Position numbers and translations under genes: made by a program. The notes beneath the pieces are model-generated. The model was not told the DNA's origin. It saw nothing but the letters and a program-made list of their open reading frames with translations, and did no database searches. A stretch of 64,000 nt of DNA from Verrucomicrobiota bacterium. Its GTDB lineage: Bacteria > Verrucomicrobiota > Verrucomicrobiia > Limisphaerales > JAEYXS01. Of the stretch, positions 9,343 through 17,516 are shown in pieces. The DNA lies in assembly GCA_023431185.1 (NCBI GenBank), contig JAEYXS010000120.1, positions 61,866-125,865 on the forward strand, in the 5' to 3' direction. Each line of letters begins with the position of its first letter. The first letter of the stretch is position 1.

Positions 9343-11178
9343 TCATGCGGTCCTCCGATGATAGTACCACCACTCGAACATCAGGACGGCCAGGGCCGCC
9401 ATGACAAACCAGCGCCAGTATTCCAGGTTCGCCCGTTTCGTGACGGAGGCCGCCGCTGTCCCCTGCGCTCCCACCGGCACCTGGCTCCGCGGCGTGATGT
9501 CACTCTCCGCCGGGTCCATCAGGTTCACTGTGAAGCTGGTTTCATTCGTGCCGTAGTTCGCCTTATAGATGCCCACCTTATACGTCTCGCTCCAGATAAG
9601 TTCCTTGGCCTGCTCGCCCAGTTTGATTTCCTTCTTGTCCCCCTTGGGCAAGGTCACCGTGGCTTCGGCCACCGTCCCGAACAGTGGCTGGCGAAACGCA
9701 TTCCCCGCCTGCAAGGTGAACTGGCTCGCATCCGACTGCTGCGGATTCAGCCATTCCATCGCGTTCGCCATGAAGATGGGGAACGACACGCGCAACGGCC
9801 ATGTGCTTTGCAACGAATCAAAACCCACCCATACGAGCCGTTGCCGGCCCTTCTCACCGGCGATCACCAGCGGCGTTTGCTGCGCTTCCACCAACACCAG
9901 CCCCCACGAGGGTGCCTTCACTCCTAATGTCTCAGCGACCTGCACATTGTCCCATGTCACAAAGCGCATCAGCGGATGGTTCGCGTTCCAGTCCACGATC
10001 GCCGGCCCCTCCACCCGGCGCCAGGTCTCGAACCAGTTCGTCGAACCGACGTGCATCGCCAGCGTGTTCACCTCCGGCACGCTTAAGGGGATCACCGAAT
10101 CCAGCACAACGATATCGTAGCCCCGGCCGCTCGAGGTCAGCTGCGAAGCCGTGCTCAACTCCACATTCACCACAGCACGCAGAGCTTTCTCAAGGAAACG
10201 GTTGCCGCCCGTCACCAGCAACACCTTCACCGGGCGCGGCATCTTGCTGATGATGGAGGCTTCGTTGTCCGCCGCCAGATCATCGTCCGCCTTCAGTTTC
10301 AACGTATAGGTTCCGCTCTGTTTCTGCTCTGCGGCGAACACGGTGGAAGCAACCTCACGTGCCGGCAGGTTCAAGACCTTGGTATCCACAAACTGCCCGT
10401 TGAAGCGCAGTTCCGCGCTCACCGTCTGCGCGTTGGTGGCGGCATTGAACACACTCGCGAAGACCACCCGCTGCGCCGGGTCTTCCGGATGCGGCCGCAC
10501 ATCCATCGCCGTGATGCCCGCATTGTTCGCGCGCTTGCCGAACTGGTGATAGACCACCGGCAGCTTTATCGAGGTGAGATCTTCCGCCGCAGTCAATGCA
10601 CCATCCGAGAAGAAATGCACTTCCACGTTCGCCCGGTTCTTCGACAAGGTTTGCGCGAGCTTGAACGCCTCCTCCACGCGTGTGGGAGTATCACCCGGCT
10701 GACACTCCTCCAAGACGCGTCGCAACGTCGCTTTCTCGGCGGTGGGTGATTGCCGCACCACCGTATTGCCCGCCGAGAGCAGCACGATCATCTGGTCCGT
10801 GTCCTTCAGCCCGTCCACCAGCTTGAGCGCTTCCTTGCGCGCGGCCTCGAAACGGTTCGGGGATTCATCCCGTGCCTGCATGGAGGCCGAGCCATCGAGG
10901 ATCACCACCACCAGCCCCGGCTCCTGGGTCGTCGCCGAGAAGTAGGGCCGCGCCAGCGCGAACACCGCCAGCGCGAGCATCAGCAATTGCAAAATGAGCA
11001 GCCAGTTGTTGCGCAGCTTCTGGAAGGGCGCATTCGCCTGTGTTTCCGCGAGGAACTTCTGCCAGAGCAAGGTGCTCGAGACGAGCCGCACCGTGCGCCG
11101 CCGCTTGAGCATGTAAAAGACGATGACCACCGGCAGCGTGGCCGCGAACAGGAACGCGAATGGCGCGAGAAAATTCAT
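9343..11178 (-). CDS. BatA-like membrane VWA protein
   Basis: A 611-residue protein. The start is set at the ATG at 11178, which overlaps the stop of the upstream DUF58 gene (ATGA, 11175-11178); a frame extension upstream lies inside that gene. The N-terminus MNFLAPFAFLFAATLPVVIV is the BatA-type membrane anchor, followed by KLRNNWLLILQLLMLALAVF, a second membrane helix, and a VWA domain whose MIDAS reads VVVILDGSASMQARD. The rest is beta-rich, with a final membrane helix close to the C-terminus (VMAALAVLMFEWWYY). BatA-type proteins work with MoxR ATPases; the specific process (oxygen tolerance, metalloprotein maturation or other) is not known for this lineage. Confidence 0.87.
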   Translation of the reverse strand: MNFLAPFAFLFAATLPVVIVFYMLKRRRTVRLVSSTLLWQKFLAETQANAPFQKLRNNWLLILQLLMLALAVFALARPYFSATTQEPGLVVVILDGSASMQARDESPNRFEAARKEALKLVDGLKDTDQMIVLLSAGNTVVRQSPTAEKATLRRVLEECQPGDTPTRVEEAFKLAQTLSKNRANVEVHFFSDGALTAAEDLTSIKLPVVYHQFGKRANNAGITAMDVRPHPEDPAQRVVFASVFNAATNAQTVSAELRFNGQFVDTKVLNLPAREVASTVFAAEQKQSGTYTLKLKADDDLAADNEASIISKMPRPVKVLLVTGGNRFLEKALRAVVNVELSTASQLTSSGRGYDIVVLDSVIPLSVPEVNTLAMHVGSTNWFETWRRVEGPAIVDWNANHPLMRFVTWDNVQVAETLGVKAPSWGLVLVEAQQTPLVIAGEKGRQRLVWVGFDSLQSTWPLRVSFPIFMANAMEWLNPQQSDASQFTLQAGNAFRQPLFGTVAEATVTLPKGDKKEIKLGEQAKELIWSETYKVGIYKANYGTNETSFTVNLMDPAESDITPRSQVPVGAQGTAAASVTKRANLEYWRWFVMAALAVLMFEWWYYHRRTA

Positions 11179-12071
11179 CCCCATACCTCCGCTTCTCGCA
11201 GTTGCTTCAGGAGCAGTTGCTCCAGTGAATCCGCCGAGCTTGCCGTGAAGATGCTGATGCCGCGCCCCGCACAATACTCGCGCAGCTTCTGGCGGAAGTT
11301 CTCCACCATCTGCTGATACTGCTCCATCCGGTAACGCCCGAACGTCACCTCCGTCTGCGCGCCGGTCTCCGCATCGATGAGCCGTAGGTCTCCAAAATTC
11401 GTCGGTGCGATTTCCTCTGGCGAAAGGATTTGCACCGCATTCACCTGAAAACCGCGCCCGATCAAGGAAGTCAACCCGGCCTCATACCCTTGCGGATCGA
11501 GGAAATCACTGAGCACCACGGCCACGCCTGTCGTCCGTGATTCCAAAGCCCCGCGACGCAACGCTCCATTGAAATCCGCCGTGCCCTTCGCTGTCAGATG
11601 CGCGAGGTTGCGGAAGAATTGCAGGCTGGATTTGCGCCCGCGCACGGAGAGCAGCGATTGCCGATAAGCCGATTCCGCCGGGTTATCCGGAAACGTGCGC
11701 ACGCTCACGCGATCAAATCCGCACAACGCCACGTAGCCAATCGCCGCCGCCAGTTGCCGCGCGAAATGGAACTTGTTCGGCTCGCCAAAACTCATCGACT
11801 CGCTGCAATCCAGGAAGATGGTCACCGGCAGCTCGCGTTCCTCCTCGTAGAGTTTCAGGAAGAGCTTGTCCAAGCGACCGTACAGATTCCAATCCAGGTA
11901 CCGCAAGTCATCACCGGAGACGTAATTGCGATGGTCCGCAAACTCCACCGATTGCCCGCGCGCCTTGCTGCGCCGCTCACCCCGCGTGTTGCTCTTGGAA
12001 CGCCGCCGCGCCAGCAACTGGAGTTGTTCCAGCCGGCGCAGAAGTTCAGGCGTTATGAGCGGTTGTGACAT
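11175..12071 (-). CDS. DUF58 (VWA-like) protein
   Basis: A 298-residue soluble protein of the DUF58 family, which regularly sits between moxR and bat genes. The diagnostic stretch RGQSVEFADHRNYVSGDDLR followed by YLDWNLYGR is at about residues 38-66, and a MIDAS-like TIFLDCSESMSFG follows. Its stop overlaps the start of the BatA-like gene, and its ATG directly abuts the stop of the preceding small gene. It probably serves as a MoxR partner or adaptor. Confidence 0.9.
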   Translation of the reverse strand: MSQPLITPELLRRLEQLQLLARRRSKSNTRGERRSKARGQSVEFADHRNYVSGDDLRYLDWNLYGRLDKLFLKLYEEERELPVTIFLDCSESMSFGEPNKFHFARQLAAAIGYVALCGFDRVSVRTFPDNPAESAYRQSLLSVRGRKSSLQFFRNLAHLTAKGTADFNGALRRGALESRTTGVAVVLSDFLDPQGYEAGLTSLIGRGFQVNAVQILSPEEIAPTNFGDLRLIDAETGAQTEVTFGRYRMEQYQQMVENFRQKLREYCAGRGISIFTASSADSLEQLLLKQLREAEVWG

Positions 12072-12467
12072 TTAGTGCGATAATTGCGTTAGTGAACAAG
12101 TCGGCTTGGTTCCCACAGTGGTGATGGTGTAACTCCCTCCTGCCGGACAAACCGGCAACACGCCTCCTTTTAAGAAAAGTGCGACTTCACCAACCTCTAC
12201 TTTATCCCCTGCATTCTTCCTTTTTTCAAGCGACCATGACTTCATGGCTCCCGCTATCTGCTGCTGGTTCCGCTGACACTCATTCATCTGCGCCCGAGTT
12301 TTGCTCGTCTTGGCGCCCGGAATGATGACCGCCAGATTCAGCATGAGAAAAAGAAACGTCAGGATGCTCCCTGCAATGCGATGTCCCTTGGCTATCATTA
12401 CAATTGAGATGACTAATCCCAACAGGAATAAACCCGATAGCAACGGATTGATCATTATTCCTAACAC
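12072..12467 (-). CDS. small two-TM protein with a pseudopilin-like C-terminal head
   Basis: A 131-residue protein. A GTG at 12467 is preferred because an AGGAG sequence (12476-12480) lies 8 bases upstream; an ATG at 12455 would also be in frame. Two hydrophobic helices (about 8-25 and 32-50) are followed by a soluble part that reads like the head of verrucomicrobial type II/IV pseudopilins: an ECQRNQQQIAGAMKSWSLE helix, KGGVLPVCPAGGSYTI, and a final CSLTQ with a conserved Cys pair. No prepilin peptidase site of the usual kind is present. It lies inside the MoxR operon with no gap to DUF58. A pilin-head domain with two membrane helices is unusual; its role is unknown. Confidence 0.75.
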   Translation of the reverse strand: MLGIMINPLLSGLFLLGLVISIVMIAKGHRIAGSILTFLFLMLNLAVIIPGAKTSKTRAQMNECQRNQQQIAGAMKSWSLEKRKNAGDKVEVGEVALFLKGGVLPVCPAGGSYTITTVGTKPTCSLTQLSH

Positions 12468-12475
12468 ACAAACAG

Positions 12476-12480
12476 CTCCT
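12476..12480 (-). promoter_or_regulatory. ribosome binding site deciding a GTG start
   Basis: AGGAG on the minus strand lies 8 bases before the GTG at 12467 and overlaps the end of the moxR gene, supporting the GTG start of the pilin-head protein and translational coupling to moxR. Confidence 0.6.
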
Positions 12481-13478
12481 TACGCCGCCACCGCCGCGTC
12501 CTTCGGCACTTCCTTCAGGATCTGCGTGATGATGTGGTCCGTGGTGATGCCTTCCGCCTCGGCCTCGAAGTTCAGGATCAACCGGTGCCGCAGGGTCGGA
12601 TGGATCATCGCCGTGATGTCGTCGAAGCTCACGTTGAAGCGTCCTTGCGTCAGCGCTCGCACTTTCGCCGCCAACAACAGCGTCTGCGCCCCACGCGGAC
12701 TGCTGCCGAACCGCAGATACTGGTTCGTCACCGCCGCCGCCGTCTCCGATTTCGGATGCGTCGCGAGGATGAGCCGCACCGCGTAGTCCTTCACATGCGT
12801 CGCCACCGGCACCTGACGCACCACCCCCTGCATCTCCATCAACGTCGCACCATCGATGACTTTTTCCACGTGCGCCTTGTAACCCTCCGTCGTGCGGTTC
12901 AGCACTTCCGTGAGATCCGCCGCCGTGGGATAGCCCACTAGCAGCTTGAAGAAAAACCGGTCCAACTGCGCTTCCGGCAACGGATACGTGCCCTCCTGGT
13001 CGATGGGGTTCTGCGTGGCCAGCACGAAAAACGGCTCCACCAGTTTCCGCACCGCGCCACCCGCCGTCACCTGTTTCTCCTGCATCGCCTCCAGCAAGGC
13101 CGATTGCGTCTTCGGCGTCGCGCGATTGATCTCATCCGCCAGCACGAGATGGGCGAAGATGGGTCCGCGTTGAAATTGAAACTCCCGCCGTCCATCCGGC
13201 GTCTCCATGACCAAGTTTGTGCCCAAGATGTCCGCGGGCATCAGGTCCGGCGTGAATTGGATACGGCTGAAAGATAGCTCCAGCACATCGCTCAGCGTCC
13301 GTACCAGCAGGGTTTTTCCCAACCCCGGCACACCCTCCAGCAAGATATTGCCGCCGCCCAAAAGCGCGGTCAGCGTCCCCTCCACGATCGTATCATGCCC
13401 CACGATGACTTTCCCGATCTCCGCCTTCATCCGGTCAAACTTGTCCCGGAATGACGCGATTTGCTCCTCAGTGCTCAT
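12480..13478 (-). CDS. MoxR-family AAA+ ATPase
   Basis: A 332-residue MoxR ATPase. Walker A is GVPGLGKT (about residues 49-56), Walker B with sensor is LVLADEINRATPKTQSALLE, and the phrase FVLATQNPIDQEGTYPLPEA is the MoxR signature with the Arg finger region after it (LDRFFFKL). These ATPases act as chaperones for VWA-containing partners. It is the second gene of the operon, 38 bases after the coiled-coil protein gene and 12 bases before the pilin-head protein. Confidence 0.95.
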   Translation of the reverse strand: MSTEEQIASFRDKFDRMKAEIGKVIVGHDTIVEGTLTALLGGGNILLEGVPGLGKTLLVRTLSDVLELSFSRIQFTPDLMPADILGTNLVMETPDGRREFQFQRGPIFAHLVLADEINRATPKTQSALLEAMQEKQVTAGGAVRKLVEPFFVLATQNPIDQEGTYPLPEAQLDRFFFKLLVGYPTAADLTEVLNRTTEGYKAHVEKVIDGATLMEMQGVVRQVPVATHVKDYAVRLILATHPKSETAAAVTNQYLRFGSSPRGAQTLLLAAKVRALTQGRFNVSFDDITAMIHPTLRHRLILNFEAEAEGITTDHIITQILKEVPKDAAVAA

Positions 13479-13516
13479 ATCGTTCCTCCCCTGTTATTCA
13501 ATTTCCCGCCACCCGC

Positions 13517-15442
13517 TCACTTCTTGAAATCATCAAAATAATCCCGCACCGCACCGCGATACGCGCGCGGCACCTTGTCCTGCGTCAGTGCGCTTTCTGC
13601 TTCCGATTGTGCCGTGGCCGCGACTTCTTCGAAAGCCACGGTGCTGGTTCCCTTGATGCTCACGCCCTTCAGCGTGATGCTCGGCATCGGTCCTCCGGGT
13701 GTGATCTGCCCCTTCACTTTCGTCGTCAACAAAGGATCGCTCGGCTCCTTCACATCCGCCTCCCCATAGACGCCATGTGCCGCCGTGCCAGCCTTGTGCC
13801 CGCCCTTGCCGCTGCTGCTGGAATAATACTGATGGAAGAACCATGCGGACATCTCATCACCCTCGCCCCCACCCTTGCAGAAGCCCGGCCGGTTGCGCAT
13901 GCCCCAGCCCATGTTGTTGCAACTCCCGTTACCCACGCACTGCTGCGCCTGTTGCAGATTTTCCAAGGCCGCCATCATGGATTCCAGATCCCCCATCTGC
14001 TCCTGCATCTTCTCCAGCTCTTTCATCGCTTCGGCAAGCGACTGCGCTGCTCCCTGTTTGTTCCCGGCTTGCGCTTGTGACGCCGCATTGGCCAGGCACT
14101 CGCCCGCCTTGCCATACATCTGCGCCGGGTTCTGTGCCTTCTGCAATTGCTCCACCATCTTCTTCATCTCCTCTTGGGACATCTGGCCGGACTGCAGCTT
14201 CTGCATCATCTCCTTCAACGAACTCTGCGCCAACGGCACCTGGCCGCGCTCCAGTTGCTCCGCCAGATCCTTGCCCATTTGCTCCTTCTGCATCTGCAGA
14301 TTCTCCAGGGCCTGTGCCAGCTCCTTCATCTTCTCCATGTTCTGGAAAGCTGCATTCAGATCTTTCAACACTTGATCCGCTTTGCCCGCCTTCAAGGCGT
14401 TCATCGCCTCCTCCAGTTTGGCGCTGTCCAGCCCGGCCGCTTGTGCCTGCTTCATCAAGTTCGACAATGCCTGCGACATCGCTTGCTTGGCCGCTTCCGC
14501 CTCCGACCCCGTCTTGTTCATCATGTCTGAGGCCGCCGACTGCATCTTCTCCAGCTCGCTCTGCAGCTTGTCCAGTTCCTTCGTGCTCGGCGGATCTTCA
14601 CCCAGCTTGTCCTTCATGTCATCGATCTGTTTCTGCAACTGCTCCGGCGTAGGTGCTTGATCCTGGCCGGATGTCTTCGCTGCCTGTTGCATCCGTTGCA
14701 AGCCCGGGTTCTTCGCCAGATCCCGCGCCTCCTCCTTCAGCTTGTCCGTGACCTTCGCGATATTCTTCAACGCCTCATCCCGCGTGAGCTTCGCCTTCTG
14801 CAACTGCTGGCCCAGCTCCACCGTTTCATCCAAAGCCTTTTTGACATTCTCCAGTGCCGGCGGGCGGTTCGTCATCTGCCGCTTCGTCAAGGAAGCCACC
14901 CGTTCACCCACCTCTTTCATCACTTCCTGATCCTGCTTCTTCTGGCGATACTCCACCGTCCGGTATTCCGGCACCAAACCCAGCCCCGCCGTGATGATCA
15001 ACAGGATGAAACTCCACTTCGCCGCCTTCGGCAGGTTGAAAGGAAGCATCTGCGCCACATTCAATTGCCCCACATGCGTCGCCGCATCCGTGACCAGCAA
15101 CCGCTGCCACTCCCCATCCTTCTTGCTGTCAGCCACTTCCAGAGCCGTGCTCAACCGTTCCTTCAGTTGCTTCTCCTGGTCCAGCCAGCGCGCCGCCTCG
15201 TTCAAGGTGACCTCTTTGGAAAACTCCATCAAAAAGCCCGCTAAGGGCGCGATCCACCCGGCAAAGAAAATCCCGAATAGAACCTCCTCCGGTATCGGCA
15301 GGACTTTATAAAGTATCAGGCCCAGCAGCCACACCGCCCCGGCGACCATAAACCCCTTCCAAAACCCGCGCCAACCCCGTTGCCAGCGCCGCCGACGGGC
15401 AGTCGCCGTCAACGTTTCTTTGATTACGTGGATTTCACTCAT
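13517..15442 (-). CDS. membrane protein with long Gln/Met-rich coiled coil (DUF4175-like)
   Basis: A 641-residue protein, probably the first gene of the MoxR operon. The ATG at 15442 is preferred over upstream codons in the same frame because the sequence MSEIHVIKETL starts the conserved region. Membrane helices lie at about 32-48, 56-72 and 145-165. From about residue 175 to 450 there is a very long coiled coil with repeated LEKMQ, LQKQ and QALENLQ-type heptads, rich in Gln, Lys and Met. A Gly/Cys/Ser patch (NGSCNNMGWGMRNRPGFCKG) and a basic-acidic C-terminus follow. Similar proteins accompany MoxR/VWA clusters in this phylum. It may act as a scaffold for the VWA proteins; there is no enzymatic motif. 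Confidence 0.78.
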   Translation of the reverse strand: MSEIHVIKETLTATARRRRWQRGWRGFWKGFMVAGAVWLLGLILYKVLPIPEEVLFGIFFAGWIAPLAGFLMEFSKEVTLNEAARWLDQEKQLKERLSTALEVADSKKDGEWQRLLVTDAATHVGQLNVAQMLPFNLPKAAKWSFILLIITAGLGLVPEYRTVEYRQKKQDQEVMKEVGERVASLTKRQMTNRPPALENVKKALDETVELGQQLQKAKLTRDEALKNIAKVTDKLKEEARDLAKNPGLQRMQQAAKTSGQDQAPTPEQLQKQIDDMKDKLGEDPPSTKELDKLQSELEKMQSAASDMMNKTGSEAEAAKQAMSQALSNLMKQAQAAGLDSAKLEEAMNALKAGKADQVLKDLNAAFQNMEKMKELAQALENLQMQKEQMGKDLAEQLERGQVPLAQSSLKEMMQKLQSGQMSQEEMKKMVEQLQKAQNPAQMYGKAGECLANAASQAQAGNKQGAAQSLAEAMKELEKMQEQMGDLESMMAALENLQQAQQCVGNGSCNNMGWGMRNRPGFCKGGGEGDEMSAWFFHQYYSSSSGKGGHKAGTAAHGVYGEADVKEPSDPLLTTKVKGQITPGGPMPSITLKGVSIKGTSTVAFEEVAATAQSEAESALTQDKVPRAYRGAVRDYFDDFKK

Positions 15443-15807
15443 GGCTTGACCTTTACAGTGACGCAGGTCCGCTGGCTTTGCCAGTGCAAAATGACCCGCT
15501 TTTTCTAACTCCTTTTGTGAGCTTTTTACCCCCACCACCAAACAGGGCCGCTCACCGTTGTAAGTTGGACGACAACGAGCACCGTTTGTTCAAACTAACT
15601 TCCGGCGACGTCCGCCCTTATCATCAATTAAACAACACAACCGCCAAAGAGTTTCGCCGCCCAAAACTCTTACCAGCGCCCACCCGCGTAACCCGTTGGA
15701 GCCTTGGAACTTCCTTGCAACTTGGTGTTTGGGTTCTGGGGCCTTCCTACGTCATTCGGATTTGGTCATTGGACATTTTTCCCGCCTTGCCTACTCTCCT
15801 CCCCACT
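15443..15807 (+). other. 365-base intergenic region between divergent genes, with word-like repeat
   Basis: This gap separates the divergent coiled-coil gene and rph, so it should carry both promoters, but I see no convincing -35/-10 pair. Bases about 15695-15785 consist of short, repeated word-like units (CTTGGAACTTCC, CTTGCAACTTGG, TGTTTGGGTTCTGG, CATTCGGATTTGGTCATTGG), unlike the coding DNA nearby. The rph frame stays open through this region, but no rph homology is seen before 15808. Confidence 0.5.
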
Positions 15808-16557
15808 ATGTCGGAAACGTCAAATATCTCGTCCACGACCCGTTTCGATGGACGTCACGCAGGCCAACTGCGTCCCCTGCGCTTTCAAAACCACATCGCG
15901 CCCCATGCCACCGGCTCCACGCTCATCGAATGGGGCAACACTCGCGTCATCTGCGGTGTGACTGTGGAAGAAAAAGTCCCGCGCTGGATGAAGGATCAGA
16001 ACGTCACCGGCGGCTGGATCACCGCGGAGTATTCCATGCTCCCCTACTCCACGCTCGACCGCAAAGCCCGCGATATCTCCAAAGGCAAGCTCGACGGTCG
16101 CTCCCAGGAGATCCAACGCCTCATCGGCCGCTCTCTCCGCAGCATCATCGATCTGGAACAGCTCGGTGCCCGCACCATCTGGATCGATTGCGATGTGCTC
16201 CAGGCCGATGGCGGCACGCGCACCGCCTCCATCACCGGCACCTACGTCGCCCTCATGCTCGCCATCCGCAAACTGATGGCCGACGGCAAGCTCGCCGTGA
16301 ATCCGCTGAAAGAACCCGTCGCCGCCGTCAGCATCGGCATCTTGAAAGGCACACCGCTCCTCGACCTCTGCTACGTCGAAGACGCCGCCGCCGAAGTAGA
16401 CTTGAACCTGGTGATGACCGCTGGGGGCAAATTCGTCGAAGTCCAAGGCTCCGGCGAAGAATCCACCTTCAGCGAAGAACAGTTGCAAGCCATGCTCAAA
16501 CTAGGCCGCCAAGGCATCCAACAACTGGTGAAGGCCCAAGAAGCCGCCCTGGCCTAA
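15808..16557 (+). CDS. rph: ribonuclease PH
   Basis: A 249-residue RNase PH, a phosphate-dependent 3'-5' exoribonuclease that trims tRNA precursor ends. Hallmarks are RFDGRHAGQLRPLRF at the N-terminus, VTGGWITAEYSMLPYST, and DCDVLQADGGTRTASITG, with the GGTRT phosphate-binding motif. The start at 15808 fits the usual length (about 240-250); the reading frame stays open upstream but through non-coding repeat-like DNA. The C-terminus holds EVDLNLVMTAGGKFVEVQGS. Confidence 0.95.
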   Translation: MSETSNISSTTRFDGRHAGQLRPLRFQNHIAPHATGSTLIEWGNTRVICGVTVEEKVPRWMKDQNVTGGWITAEYSMLPYSTLDRKARDISKGKLDGRSQEIQRLIGRSLRSIIDLEQLGARTIWIDCDVLQADGGTRTASITGTYVALMLAIRKLMADGKLAVNPLKEPVAAVSIGILKGTPLLDLCYVEDAAAEVDLNLVMTAGGKFVEVQGSGEESTFSEEQLQAMLKLGRQGIQQLVKAQEAALA

Positions 16558-16568
16558 TAGCCCGTAGC

Positions 16569-16586
16569 CGCGGACATTAGTCCGCG
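16569..16586. repeat. 7-bp-arm palindrome
   Basis: CGCGGAC (16569-16575), spacer ATTA, GTCCGCG (16580-16586), 11 bases after the rph stop. Sequences of this form (GTAGCCGCGGAC...GTCCGCGC) are the kind of dispersed palindrome I recall from verrucomicrobial genomes. Confidence 0.75.
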
Positions 16587-16658
16587 CTAACCAAACGAAC
16601 ACCCTTTGAGAGCCGCAGCTCAATAAACGTAAGAACTGCCTGAACCTTCTGTTGTCCA

Positions 16659-16679
16659 CCTTCTCCCCAAGGGAGAAGG
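16659..16679. repeat. 9-bp-arm palindrome
   Basis: CCTTCTCCC, spacer CAA, GGGAGAAGG, followed by CCGGGATGAGGGG. This type of phrase is a common dispersed intergenic repeat in several phyla. Confidence 0.7.
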
Positions 16680-16749
16680 CCGGGATGAGGGGAAAGGTAA
16701 CATCCAAATGGTCCAACGGCTGAATATTTCGAGCGCCTCTCTCATCTTC

Positions 16750-16863
16750 GTAGCGCAGACTGTCAGTCTGCTGTGTCGCCGACTGGCAGTCGGCAGGCCC
16801 TCGCTATTTCGGCGCACCGCAGATCAACGATCTGCGGCACAGCAGGCTACCAGCCTGCGCTAC
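16750..16863. repeat. composite palindromic element: four hairpins within 9-bp terminal inverted repeats
   Basis: The ends GTAGCGCAG (16750-16758) and CTGCGCTAC (16855-16863) are exact inverted repeats. Between and partly overlapping them lie four further perfect hairpins: 16756-16770 (CAGACTG/CAGTCTG), 16779-16793 (CCGACTG/CAGTCGG), 16817-16837 (CCGCAGATC/GATCTGCGG) and 16843-16857 (CAGGCT/AGCCTG). The nested organisation suggests a non-autonomous mobile repeat. Confidence 0.8.
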
Positions 16864-16880
16864 AGTTTTAACTATTCTCC

Positions 16881-17516
16881 ATGAGCAGCACCACCCCTTC
16901 CACCCGCCTCTACCTCATCCGTCACGGCGAGGTGGAGACGAAATACCACAAGGTCTTCGGCGGCAGTCGCATTGACATGCAACTCTCCGAAGAAGGCCAC
17001 CAGCAGGCCTTGCGCATGGCCGAGTATCTGCACACCGAGCGGATCGACGCCATCTATTGCAGCCCCATGACCCGCGCCCTGCAAACGCTGGCTCCGCTCC
17101 TCGCGAAAGTCCCCCATCACCAACCACGCATCCTTGAAGGTTTGCGCGAAGTGGATTTCGGCGCCTGGACCGGCCTGAACTGGAACGATGTGCAGGAGAA
17201 GTTCGGCATCAGCGCCTTCGACTGGCTCGACCAGCTTCACGCCGCCGCCATTCCGGAGGCCGAATCCGCCATGCAATTCCGCCTGCGCGTGGAACCTTGC
17301 CTGCAACAGATCATCGAGGGGCACAAAGGCCAGCACGTCGCCATCGTCTGCCATGGCGGTGTCATCCGCATGCTGCTCTCCGTGCTGCTGGACATCCCGC
17401 TCACCACTTTGGGCCGCGTGCAGATCGAATACGCCGGCCTCTCCGTCGTGAACCTGCACGCCCATAAAACGGAACTTCAACTCCTGAACTTCACCCCATG
17501 GCGCGACCATCGTTGA
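16881..17516 (+). CDS. histidine phosphatase family protein (phosphoglycerate mutase-like)
   Basis: A 211-residue histidine phosphatase. The catalytic RHGE is at residues 14-17 (LYLIRHGEVETKY), with CSPMTRALQTL for the second Arg and the family's second His in IVCHGGVIRMLL. This family covers PhoE-, CobC- and GpmB-type enzymes; the substrate cannot be told from the sequence. The 3' end overlaps the prmA gene by 19 bases, which suggests co-translation. Confidence 0.9.
   Translation: MSSTTPSTRLYLIRHGEVETKYHKVFGGSRIDMQLSEEGHQQALRMAEYLHTERIDAIYCSPMTRALQTLAPLLAKVPHHQPRILEGLREVDFGAWTGLNWNDVQEKFGISAFDWLDQLHAAAIPEAESAMQFRLRVEPCLQQIIEGHKGQHVAIVCHGGVIRMLLSVLLDIPLTTLGRVQIEYAGLSVVNLHAHKTELQLLNFTPWRDHR

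Larger units (their letters stand above)
16558..16880. other. 323-base intergenic region rich in palindromes
   Basis: No gene is seen here. It contains at least six perfect short inverted repeats, listed separately below, and appears to be a set of REP-like or MITE-like elements. It may also contain the terminator of rph, although none of the hairpins is followed by a clear T-run. Confidence 0.75.

Noticed and set aside
13451..14652. Plus-strand open frames over the coiled-coil protein gene
   Set aside because: They are Arg/Ser/Pro- or His/Leu-rich shadows of the repetitive Gln/Lys codons on the other strand.
15478..15807. N-terminal extension of RNase PH
   Set aside because: The frame is open but the translation is low-complexity, lies in a repeat and would make the protein 110 residues longer than the family.
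16750..16863. Possible CRISPR array
   Set aside because: The hairpin arms differ from one another and there are no equal spacers or cas genes.
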